Shown here piece after piece: positions 7,248-14,374 of a stretch of DNA of 21,709 bases. Numbering within the stretch: the first letter of the stretch is position 1; each line of letters starts with the position of its first letter. The stretch is taken from NCBI GenBank assembly GCA_038240875.1, contig JBBRGG010000020.1, forward strand, positions 1 through 21,709, given 5' to 3'. Under the pieces are notes generated by a model, which made no database searches, was not told where the DNA came from, and saw only the letters and a program-made list of their open reading frames with translations. The translations under genes were made by a program, and so were the position numbers. This DNA comes from JBBRGG01 sp038240875 (lineage in GTDB: Bacteria > Planctomycetota > Phycisphaerae > Phycisphaerales > UBA1924).

Positions 7248-8522
7248 ATGCTCGCGCAACACCGAGTGGTCATCACCGGCTTTGGCGCCATCACGAACCT
7301 GGGGTTTAATGCCCGGGATATGTGGGCCGCGATGCGCGAAGGGCGCAGCGGGATTAGCCGAATTGAGGGCGAGGAGTTCCTCTCACACAATGATCGCTGG
7401 GCGTGCCGAATCGCGGGGCAGATCAAGGGTTGGTCGCCGGACCCGGCGATCCTTGAATACCGGGAAGCTAAGCGGATGGACCGGGTTTCTCAGCTTGGCG
7501 TGTGCGCCTCGCACGAAGCGGTTCAGCACGCGGGCATTGACTTTGCCAAGGAAGATCAGGAACGCTGTGGCGTGGTTGTTGGTTCGGGCATCGGCGGGAT
7601 TCGCACGATTGAAGATGGCGTCTTGGTTCTTCGAGACAAGGGCCCTGATCGCATCAATCCATTCACCGTGCCTCGGCTTATGGTCAACGCGACCACCGGC
7701 AATATCTCGATCAAGCACGGGCTCAAGGGGCCGGCTTCGGCGCATGCCACGGCGTGCGCTTCGTCGGGCCATGCGGTTGCCGACGCGATGAATTATTTGC
7801 AGCGCGGGCTGGCTGACGTGATGATCGTGGGCGGGTCTGAGGCTGCGTGTACGCCTTTGTGTATCGGCGCGTTCATGGTGATGCGTGCGCTTTCGACGCG
7901 GAACGACGCGCCGACGCTGGCCAGCCGTCCGTTTGATAAAGATCGGGACGGATTTGTGCTCGCCGAGGGTGCGGCGATGTGCGTACTCGAAACCGAAGAG
8001 CATGCCAAGGCGCGTGGCGCGACGATCTACGCCGAGTTGCTGGGCGCGGGGAACACCTGTGACGCCTCGCACATCACAGCTCCAGATGAGAATGGCGACG
8101 GTGCAGCTCGCTCGATGAAGATGGCATTGCGCGACGCGCGGTTGAATGCGGAAGACATTGGCTATGTGAATGCTCATGGCACGAGCACGCCTTTGGGCGA
8201 TAAGGCAGAAGTCGCTGCGGTGATGCGGGTCTTTGGTACGCATGCTCGGATGTCGCAAGGTGGTAAGCTGATGATGAGCTCGACCAAGTCGATGCACGGG
8301 CATTGCCTGGGCGCGTCGGGCGCAGTTGAGCTGATCGCGTGCGTGCATGCAGTTCGTGACGGGGTGATCCCGCCAACCATTAATCTGGACCATCCTGATG
8401 AGGGCATGGATATTGATCTTGTGCCACACCATGCGCGAGAACGCCGGGTGAAGTACGCGATGGACAACACCTTTGGCTTCGGCGGCCACAACGTGACGCT
8501 GATCGTGGGTCGCTACGAGTAA
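7248..8522 (+). CDS. fabF: Beta-ketoacyl-ACP synthase II
   Basis: A 424-residue condensing enzyme that extends acyl-ACP with malonyl-ACP in fatty-acid synthesis. The full Cys-His-His triad is visible: C170 in TACASSGHA, H310 in NAHGTSTPLGD and H352 in HGHCLGASGAVE. The C-terminal GFGGHN loop is also present, and the length is standard for FabF. The ATG at 7248 is chosen because GAGGAA (7235-7240) sits seven bases upstream. A TTG at 7233 is in frame but lies within that ribosome-binding site. acpP precedes it and fliN follows after 53 bases, the latter probably with its own promoter. It could alternatively serve a specialised acyl pathway, but nothing nearby suggests one. Confidence 0.95.
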   Translation: MLAQHRVVITGFGAITNLGFNARDMWAAMREGRSGISRIEGEEFLSHNDRWACRIAGQIKGWSPDPAILEYREAKRMDRVSQLGVCASHEAVQHAGIDFAKEDQERCGVVVGSGIGGIRTIEDGVLVLRDKGPDRINPFTVPRLMVNATTGNISIKHGLKGPASAHATACASSGHAVADAMNYLQRGLADVMIVGGSEAACTPLCIGAFMVMRALSTRNDAPTLASRPFDKDRDGFVLAEGAAMCVLETEEHAKARGATIYAELLGAGNTCDASHITAPDENGDGAARSMKMALRDARLNAEDIGYVNAHGTSTPLGDKAEVAAVMRVFGTHARMSQGGKLMMSSTKSMHGHCLGASGAVELIACVHAVRDGVIPPTINLDHPDEGMDIDLVPHHARERRVKYAMDNTFGFGGHNVTLIVGRYE

Positions 8523-8546
8523 GTCGGGCGTGGCAAAGGGCCTTCG

Positions 8547-8563
8547 CTGGCATAGTATTTGCG
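8547..8563 (+). promoter_or_regulatory. Sigma-54-like -24/-12 promoter of fliN
   Basis: CTGGCATAGTATTTGCG has GG (8549-8550) and GC (8561-8562) separated by exactly ten bases, with TGGCA and TTTGC matching the -24 and -12 elements of the RpoN consensus. Initiation twelve bases beyond the -12 C would fall at about G8574, two bases before the fliN ATG. An alternative reading is a sigma-70 site with GTGGCA (8530-8535) and TAGTAT (8553-8558). Either would leave almost no leader. No enhancer site was identified. Confidence 0.45.
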
Positions 8564-8575
8564 TGTTCCAGTAGC

Positions 8576-8935
8576 ATGGGAAGCAATGCAACGCTCCAGC
8601 AAATCTTGCGCCTCGAAGTGCCAATTGTTGTGCAATTGGGTGCGCGGACCATGCGCGTTTCGGAGGTCGTGAAGATTTTCCCAGGGTACATTATCGAGTT
8701 GTCGAAAAGCTCGGAAGCCGAATTGGACATTTTGGTCAATAACGAGCTTGTCGGGACCGGGACTGCGGTCAAGGTTGGCGAAAACTTCGGGGTGCGGATC
8801 TCGTTCTTGGGCGATGCCAAGGCGCGGATCGCGGCGATGGGAATGCAATCTTCGGCGTCTTCGTCGGGAGGCGGCCGGAGTACTGAAATGTCGCCTGAAC
8901 AGCTCGCCGAGGCGTTGTTGGCGGGGCAGATCTAG
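8576..8935 (+). CDS. fliN: Flagellar motor switch protein FliN (SpoA domain)
   Basis: A 119-residue protein made mostly of one SpoA domain, residues about 8-85: ILRLEVPIVVQLG opening, VSEVVKIFPGYIIEL, VNNELVGTGTAVKVGENFGVRI. These match FliN, which forms the lower ring of the flagellar C-ring and takes part in torque generation and switching. A Ser/Gly-rich tail (about 93-105) and a short C-terminal helix follow. FliN homologues of this size lack the N-terminal extension found in FliY. No other flagellar gene is nearby, so its partners FliM and FliG must be elsewhere. The ATG at 8576 has no Shine-Dalgarno sequence, which fits a leaderless or near-leaderless mRNA from the promoter just upstream. 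A type III secretion SpoA protein is a less likely alternative. Confidence 0.85.
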   Translation: MGSNATLQQILRLEVPIVVQLGARTMRVSEVVKIFPGYIIELSKSSEAELDILVNNELVGTGTAVKVGENFGVRISFLGDAKARIAAMGMQSSASSSGGGRSTEMSPEQLAEALLAGQI

Positions 8936-9068
8936 ATCACTGCTAGGCCTGACGCGCTCTGATTCGTCCGGCTCGCATTGGCTCGCGTGGCATAAGCGAC
9001 ATCAACGACTGATGATTTGGCGCGAACTCCGCCATGACTTTATGGGCCATACGGTCGATGATTAATAG

Positions 9069-9116
9069 AAGGCGGTTGGCGTGCGCGGGGTCTATGCCCT
9101 TCGCGAGAGCCGCCTT
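9069..9116 (+). other. 48-base stem-loop between fliN and the GH15 gene
   Basis: AAGGCGG (9069-9075) pairs with CCGCCTT (9110-9116). Further in, CGCGGGG (9084-9090) pairs with CCC (9097-9099) and CGCG (9102-9105) with a two-base bulge and a six-base loop. A T-rich but interrupted stretch (TTTGGTTTGT) follows. It may be the terminator of the fliN transcript or a leader structure of the GH15 gene, which starts 41 bases later. Confidence 0.45.
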
Positions 9117-9156
9117 TGGTTTGTACGTGTTGTCCTTTGTGCGAGGCTCAGACCCG

Positions 9157-11187
9157 ATGCCCAGAGATATTCCCGTCGGCAACGGCGACCTGCTCATCAC
9201 CTTTGACAAGTTTTATCGCGTTCGCGATATCTATTTCCCGCACGTCGGTCAATACAACCACACCGAAGGGCATGTCCAGCGCTTTGGCGTGTGGGTTGAT
9301 GGTCGATTCGCGTGGGTTGAAGAGTCTACGTGGAAGCGCACGCTCAAGTATCGCCCGGGCACGCTCGTCACTGACGTGCTGCTGCGAAACGACGACCTCG
9401 AGCTGGAGATCTCGTGCAGCGATTGCGTGGATTTTCACGAGCCGGTGTACATTCGGCGGTGCGTCGTGCGAGATCTTGCGGGCAAGGACCGCGACGTGCG
9501 ACTCTTTAGCCACTGGGACCTTTCGATTCGAGGTACGCCCGTTGGCGATACGGCGAATTATGACCCGGCGACGTCCGCCGTCGTCGTGTACAAGGACGAT
9601 GCATATTTCCTGTTTAATGCTTGCGACGAGAACAAATGTGGCATCGATAACTGGGCCATCGGTACCAAGCGATTGGGTGGAGCTGAAGGAACGTGGCGCG
9701 ACGCCGAGGATGGCCAACTCGGGCGTAACGCTATCAGCCAAGGCTCGGTCGATTGCACGGTTGGGTTTAACTTGCAAGTGCCCGCGGGCGGTTCGGCGTA
9801 TGTGACAAGCTGGCTCGCGTGTGGCAAGAGCTATTCCGAAGTCAAGGCCTTGAATCAGCGCGTGCACGAGAAGTATCCCGAGCGGCTCATTTCGCGCACC
9901 GACGCCTATTGGCGTTTGTGGGTGAAGAAAGAAGGGCATGATCTATCGGAGTTGCCCGCGCCGGTAGCGGATTTATTCGAGCGCAGCCAGCTTGTGCTTC
10001 GCACGCAGATCGATAATGGCGGCGCGATCATCGCGGCCAATGACAGTGATATCACGCAGTTTGGTGGCGATCACTACTCATATTGCTGGCCACGCGATGG
10101 CGCGCTGGTGTCGTACGCGTTGATCCTCGCGGGACAGAGCGGGCTCTCGCGCGGGTTTTTCCGATACTGTGCCAAGGCAATAAGCCACGATGGCTATTTC
10201 CTGCACAAGTACACGCCCACGGGTGAGTTGGCAAGCTCCTGGCACCCTTGGATGCTCGAAGGCGTGAAGGTGCTGCCGATCCAACAAGACGAGACCAGCC
10301 TCGTGATCTGGGCGCTTCGCAAGCACTTCACGGCGTTCCGCGATGTTGAGTTTATCAAGCCTTTGTACCAGCCTTTGATCGTTAGGCCTGCGGAATGGAT
10401 CTTGAAATATCGCGATCAAAATGGGCTGCCTCATCCGTCGTGGGACTTGTGGGAAGAGCGGCGTGGCGTGCACACGTTTACTGTTGCAGCGACGATCGGC
10501 GCGCTGCGAGCGGCAGCTGGATTCGCTGAGGACTTTGGCGAGCCGGATCGGGCGGCGGCGTATCGCGAAGGGGCCGACCGGATGGCGCTCGCGCTGGCGC
10601 GATACTTATGGGAGCCGACGAAGAAGCGATTTGCGAGAATGGCTGTGCCGCTCCCGGGCGGTCATTATCGATTGGACATGACCAGTGACTCGGCGAACTT
10701 CGCGTTGTTCGCGTTTGGCGCGCTCGATGTGCACGACCCAAAGGTCGAAGCCGAGATGGCCCACATTCGAAAGACGCTGTGGTGCAAGACGCCCATCGGC
10801 GGGTGCGCGCGGTACGAACGCGATTACTACCACCAGGTCGAACGCGATAACACCGAGCAAGTGCCCGGCAACCCGTGGGTCATTTGCACGCTCTGGCAAG
10901 CGCAGTATGTAATTGCCAAGGCGCGGTCTGAGACGGACCTAAAGGAAGTGGTCGAGTTATTGTCGTGGGCGGTTGAAAGGACGGAGGCTTCGGGCGTGCT
11001 CGCGGAACAGTTCCATCCGTATACCGGCGCGCCCATCAGCGTGAGCCCGCTGACATGGAGCCATGCGACGATTGTGATTGTGGTGATGGAATATTTGCAG
11101 AAGATCGCCGAGATCCGCGGACGAACGGCGAAAAGCGTCGGGGGTGGGAGTTCGGCCGATCCCGCCGCGGTAGTATTCCATGGGTGA
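9157..11187 (+). CDS. GH15 glucoamylase-type glycoside hydrolase
   Basis: A 676-residue enzyme of family GH15, which releases glucose from the ends of alpha-glucans, or hydrolyses trehalose or isomaltose linkages in some bacterial members. An N-terminal beta-sandwich covers about 1-260 (opening IPVGNGDLLITFD, NHTEGH). The (alpha/alpha)6 catalytic barrel covers about 290-650. Within it are YCWPRDGALVSYAL, a general-acid region DLWEERRG with E433/E434, and the general base E617 in LAEQFHPYTG. The usual catalytic pair is therefore present. There is no signal peptide on the chosen start, so it is probably cytoplasmic and acts on stored glycogen or imported oligosaccharide. The ATG at 9157 is preferred because the family N-terminus begins there and GAGG lies ten bases upstream; the frame is open back to 9034, but the extra residues look unrelated. 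Substrate specificity is unresolved. Confidence 0.9.
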   Translation: MPRDIPVGNGDLLITFDKFYRVRDIYFPHVGQYNHTEGHVQRFGVWVDGRFAWVEESTWKRTLKYRPGTLVTDVLLRNDDLELEISCSDCVDFHEPVYIRRCVVRDLAGKDRDVRLFSHWDLSIRGTPVGDTANYDPATSAVVVYKDDAYFLFNACDENKCGIDNWAIGTKRLGGAEGTWRDAEDGQLGRNAISQGSVDCTVGFNLQVPAGGSAYVTSWLACGKSYSEVKALNQRVHEKYPERLISRTDAYWRLWVKKEGHDLSELPAPVADLFERSQLVLRTQIDNGGAIIAANDSDITQFGGDHYSYCWPRDGALVSYALILAGQSGLSRGFFRYCAKAISHDGYFLHKYTPTGELASSWHPWMLEGVKVLPIQQDETSLVIWALRKHFTAFRDVEFIKPLYQPLIVRPAEWILKYRDQNGLPHPSWDLWEERRGVHTFTVAATIGALRAAAGFAEDFGEPDRAAAYREGADRMALALARYLWEPTKKRFARMAVPLPGGHYRLDMTSDSANFALFAFGALDVHDPKVEAEMAHIRKTLWCKTPIGGCARYERDYYHQVERDNTEQVPGNPWVICTLWQAQYVIAKARSETDLKEVVELLSWAVERTEASGVLAEQFHPYTGAPISVSPLTWSHATIVIVVMEYLQKIAEIRGRTAKSVGGGSSADPAAVVFHG

Positions 11188-11349
11188 GTGAAGAAGTACG
11201 TGGTCTTGCCGGGCTGGGCTTGAATCCAAACTGTGTTCAAGGCCTTTCGCGCACTACCCTCCGGCATGCCGAGATACTGCACGATTGGAGCCATTCCCGA
11301 GACGCTGCGTCAGAGCCGTGCCGGACCTTCGCACGCGATCCCGCAGGCG

Positions 11350-12210
11350 ATGTCGGCGGAGCCTGACCTTGTGCTTGATGTGCGTGCATTTGAAGTTGGC
11401 CCCGATCGGCCTTTGTGCATCATTGCCGGTCCTTGCTTGCTTGAGAGCTTTGAGATGGCGCGCACTATTGCCCAGGCGGTGGTGACTGCGGCCAGTGACG
11501 CCGGTGTGTCGATCGTGTTTAAGGGTTCCTTCGACAAGGCAAATCGTTCGAGCATCAAGTCGTCGCGCGGGCCGGGCCTTGAACGTGGTGTGGAATGGCT
11601 CGCAAAGATTCGCGAAGAATTTCGTGTGCCTGTGACCACGGACGTGCACGAATCGTCGCAGGCGCTGGCTGTTGCGGAGCAAGTTGATATACTGCAAGTA
11701 CCGGCGTTTTTATGCAGGCAGACTGACTTATTGTGTGCCATTGGTGAAGCGGCGGTGAAGTTTGGCCGTGCTGTGAATGTGAAGAAGGGGCAGTTTTTGT
11801 CGCCTGGCGAAATGGGCGGCGCGGTTCGCAAGCTCGGGGAAGTTGGTTGTGGCAATATCATGCTCACTGAGCGTGGAACCACCTTTGGATATCACCGGCT
11901 GGTGAATGATTTCATTGGCATCAAAGACCTGATGCAGCTTGCGGTGGCAGGTGGCCCGCCGCCGGTGTGCTTTGATTGCACGCATAGCACGCAAACCCCA
12001 GGTACGGGCGATACTACGGGCGGAAGGCCCGACGCGGCGCCGATGTTGGCGCGTGCCGCGGTTGCTGCTGGGGTGCACGCGGTATTCATGGAATGCCATC
12101 CTGAGCCCGCGTCGGCACAGAGCGACGCGAGCACGATGCTGGCGCTGCGCAATGTGCCCGCGATCATGAGGCAGATCGCCGCGATCCACTTGGTACTTAC
12201 CAAGGCATAA
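11350..12210 (+). CDS. kdsA: 3-deoxy-8-phosphooctulonate (KDO-8-P) synthase, metal-dependent type
   Basis: A 286-residue enzyme that condenses phosphoenolpyruvate with arabinose 5-phosphate to KDO-8-phosphate, the first committed step to the KDO sugar of lipopolysaccharide. Motifs are IIAGPC near the N-terminus, FKGSFDKANRSS (phosphate and PEP binding), PAFLCRQTDLL, NVKKGQFLSPGEM and GGRPDAAP. C29, H212, E248 and D259 line up with the four metal ligands of class II enzymes such as that of Aquifex; E. coli has Asn at the cysteine position. The enzyme should therefore need a divalent metal. The ATG at 11350 gives the family's usual length. In-frame starts at 11233 and 11266 would add residues with no family counterpart; no start has a clear ribosome-binding site. 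gluQ begins 12 bases after its stop. Confidence 0.94.
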   Translation: MSAEPDLVLDVRAFEVGPDRPLCIIAGPCLLESFEMARTIAQAVVTAASDAGVSIVFKGSFDKANRSSIKSSRGPGLERGVEWLAKIREEFRVPVTTDVHESSQALAVAEQVDILQVPAFLCRQTDLLCAIGEAAVKFGRAVNVKKGQFLSPGEMGGAVRKLGEVGCGNIMLTERGTTFGYHRLVNDFIGIKDLMQLAVAGGPPPVCFDCTHSTQTPGTGDTTGGRPDAAPMLARAAVAAGVHAVFMECHPEPASAQSDASTMLALRNVPAIMRQIAAIHLVLTKA

Positions 12211-12222
12211 TGGAAGGATGCT

Positions 12223-13245
12223 GTGCGCGATCAAGTTCGAATCCAGCCGAACCTTGCAACAACTCACACACCTCGCGTGAACCGTGTAACGCGGCTGGCC
12301 CCTTCGCCCACCGGCTCGCTCCATTTGGGCAACGCTCGGACATTCCTCATAAATTGGGCCATCGCACGCCAACGCGGCTGGTCGATTGTCCTGCGCATCG
12401 AAGACCTCGATACGCCTCGCATCAAGCCGGGCGTCAACGAGCTCACCATTGATCTACTCACATGGCTCGGCATCGACTGGGACTCTGGCCCAACGCTCCA
12501 AAGCACCGACCTCGCCCCCTATCGCGACGCCATGCAAACTCTCGCCAGTAAGGGTCTCTGCTACCCGATTACGGCTTCGCGTACCGAAGGTGCGAGCGAC
12601 GGCGCCTCCGCCCCGCAAGAAGGCTCGCACGAAGCTCGTTTCGCAAGCGTTAATCGCCCGCGCGTATTACCAAGTTCCTTCGCGTGGGATGCCTCGGCGA
12701 ATGCCGCGTGGCGGTATGTGACGCCCGAGGGCGAGGTGACATTTATCGATGAGTTCGCTGGGCCTCAGAAGTGGAACCCATCGACGAGCGTCGGGGATTT
12801 CATTCTTTGGACTAAGCGCAACCAGCCCGCATATCAGCTTGCGGTAGTGGTGGACGATCACCTTCAAGGCGTGACCGATGTGGTTCGCGGCGATGATCTG
12901 CTCGATTCCGCCGCGAGGCAGTTGTTGCTCTATCGCGCGCTGGACCAGCACGCCGAGCCGACGTATTGGCACCTGCCTTTGGTCATTGGCGCCGACGGTA
13001 AACGGCTCGCAAAGCGGCATGGCGAATCGCGTCTTGATATGTACCGAGCCAAGAGCGTGCCCGTCGAACGCGTTATAGGGTTGATTGCGCAGTGGTGTGG
13101 GATTGATCAAGAAACTTCGAGAAAGCAGACTTTGTGCCCGATGTCGGCTGCCGAGTTTCGCGAGCGGCTTGATCTCCGTACCATCTCCAGAACTCCGATT
13201 GTGTTCACACGCGAGGATGACGCATGGTTGCTGAACGCTCGATGA
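12223..13245 (+). CDS. gluQ: Glutamyl-Q tRNA(Asp) synthetase, zinc site absent
   Basis: A 340-residue paralogue of the glutamyl-tRNA synthetase catalytic domain lacking the anticodon-binding domain. GluQRS enzymes attach glutamate to queuosine at the wobble position of tRNA-Asp. The class I HIGH-like motif is SLHLGNA (32-38) after LAPSPTG, and a KMSKS-like KRLAKRHG lies at 260-267. RIEDLDTPR near residue 65 is the glutamate site, and GDFILWTKR and DDHLQGVTDVVRGDDL are well conserved. The CxC...C zinc-binding insertion of E. coli YadB is replaced: after C113 the sequence reads YPITASR, with no further cysteines there. The GTG start has GGAAGGA a few bases upstream. The next gene overlaps its end by 22 bases. 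A truncated GltX-type enzyme is the alternative, but length and motifs favour GluQRS. Confidence 0.9.
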   Translation: MRDQVRIQPNLATTHTPRVNRVTRLAPSPTGSLHLGNARTFLINWAIARQRGWSIVLRIEDLDTPRIKPGVNELTIDLLTWLGIDWDSGPTLQSTDLAPYRDAMQTLASKGLCYPITASRTEGASDGASAPQEGSHEARFASVNRPRVLPSSFAWDASANAAWRYVTPEGEVTFIDEFAGPQKWNPSTSVGDFILWTKRNQPAYQLAVVVDDHLQGVTDVVRGDDLLDSAARQLLLYRALDQHAEPTYWHLPLVIGADGKRLAKRHGESRLDMYRAKSVPVERVIGLIAQWCGIDQETSRKQTLCPMSAAEFRERLDLRTISRTPIVFTREDDAWLLNAR

Positions 13246-14024
13246 ATTCCAAAGCCAACACGCTGATGCTCAATGCCCACGCAAGACGAGGGCGCGATGA
13301 AGCGGTGCGAGCGGCGATGCGTGCGATTGTGCTCGCGTTTGCTATTGCGAGCGGCTGCATGCTCACGGCGTGCAGCGACGCCACTACCACGCCCAAGGTT
13401 TTGCCCTCGCCAGCGCCAGTACTAACGCCGAAGGTTCCTGATCAATCAACTCAACCAAGTCCAGCTCAACCTACTTCACCTCAATCCACGCCCAATCCGC
13501 TGATCGTGCCGCCGCCAACGCCAGAGAAAAGTTCACAAACTGGCGCGAACCCAACGCTCGAAAGAACCAAGATCACCATCGATGGTACCGATTTCGATCT
13601 CGAACTCGCTGTCACCGATGAGACACGATTCCATGGCTTGTCCGAACGCGCTGAAATCGCCGAGCGTGGTGGCATGATCTTCGTCTTTCCTCGTGCCTCC
13701 ATAACGCACTTTGTCATGCGTGATTGTCCGATCGCTATTGATATTATCTTCTTGAACGCCGGTGGCAGGATTACCGCGATGCACGCAATGCAGCCCGAAA
13801 CTCCGCGTACAGAAGCCGAGAAGGTCAACATCGCGCCGGGCCTTGGCGTACCTTCGTGGACATGGACCAACCCGGTATACGAGTCGCGCCTCAAGAAGTA
13901 CCCATCCAAGTTCTCGGCACAATTCGCCATTGAACTCAAAGGTGGTACTCTCGCCAAAATGAAGCTTAAAGAAGGTCAATTGATCGAGTTTGACCGAGCG
14001 GCGTTGATCGCTAAGACCAAATAA
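13224..14024 (+). CDS. DUF192-family lipoprotein
   Basis: A 266-residue predicted lipoprotein. A hydrophobic segment at 33-49 ends in the lipobox LTAC with the acylated cysteine at C50. A Pro/Thr/Ser-rich linker (about 52-110) precedes a DUF192 domain (about 112-262) with its landmarks GLSERAEI, GGMIFVFP, THFVMRDCPIAIDIIFL and a C-terminal ELKGG. DUF192 proteins are small periplasmic or membrane-associated proteins of unknown function. The ATG at 13224 has GAGG seven bases upstream and overlaps gluQ by 22 bases. An ATG at 13242 overlaps the gluQ stop as ATGA, and one at 13317 would give a more typical short signal peptide, so the start is uncertain. Tight packing implies translation coupled to gluQ, though a shared function is not evident. 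Confidence 0.85.
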   Translation: MVAERSMNSKANTLMLNAHARRGRDEAVRAAMRAIVLAFAIASGCMLTACSDATTTPKVLPSPAPVLTPKVPDQSTQPSPAQPTSPQSTPNPLIVPPPTPEKSSQTGANPTLERTKITIDGTDFDLELAVTDETRFHGLSERAEIAERGGMIFVFPRASITHFVMRDCPIAIDIIFLNAGGRITAMHAMQPETPRTEAEKVNIAPGLGVPSWTWTNPVYESRLKKYPSKFSAQFAIELKGGTLAKMKLKEGQLIEFDRAALIAKTK

Positions 14025-14374
14025 CCAGCATCAACTATCGGTGAGAATCTTCAAGCTCCAGTTCAAACCGCCAGTTTTGCACAATTGCGATCGTGATCGC
14101 GTTGATGTCACTCATGCATCGAGCGCGTGTTCGAAACTCGTCGCATACATCTCCCAAACCGAATATTCATCACAGTCATTGAACATGTCTTCATGTACCG
14201 AGCTTCTCACGTGCGCGAACATCAAGCCTAGATACGAATCTCTATCTCGTCGATGCACGACTGTGACGAAGTAATCCGCATCGTGATCATTCGCATGTGT
14301 TGCATGTCACTTTGGTTCTAGCTGCAGCCCTGTCTTGTGCTTTGGATGCGACCGGTACTTGTTAAGGATCATTG
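14025..14374. other. 350-base gap before the PPM phosphatase gene
   Basis: No gene is supported. A 77-codon ORF from GTG 14041 has no ribosome-binding site and no recognisable motif. The stretch is AT-richer than its neighbours and holds an inverted repeat GCGATC-GT-GATCGC at 14087-14100. AAGGA at 14364-14368 is the ribosome-binding site of the phosphatase gene. I cannot place a promoter with confidence. Confidence 0.5.

Noticed and set aside
7383..8624. A 413-codon minus-strand ORF opposite fabF and the start of fliN
   Set aside because: It is an antisense shadow with Arg/His-rich translation and no domain.
8943..9209. An 88-codon minus-strand ORF between fliN and the GH15 gene
   Set aside because: It overlaps the GH15 start, has no recognised motif and covers the stem-loop; coding evidence is too weak, although residues near its end look less random than most shadows.
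12228..12250. A GTTCGAATCC word like a tRNA T-loop
   Set aside because: The flanking bases do not form a T-stem, no other tRNA arms are found, and it lies within the gluQ N-terminal codons.
14041..14274. A 77-codon plus-strand ORF before the phosphatase gene
   Set aside because: GTG start without ribosome-binding site, no motif, and composition like intergenic DNA.
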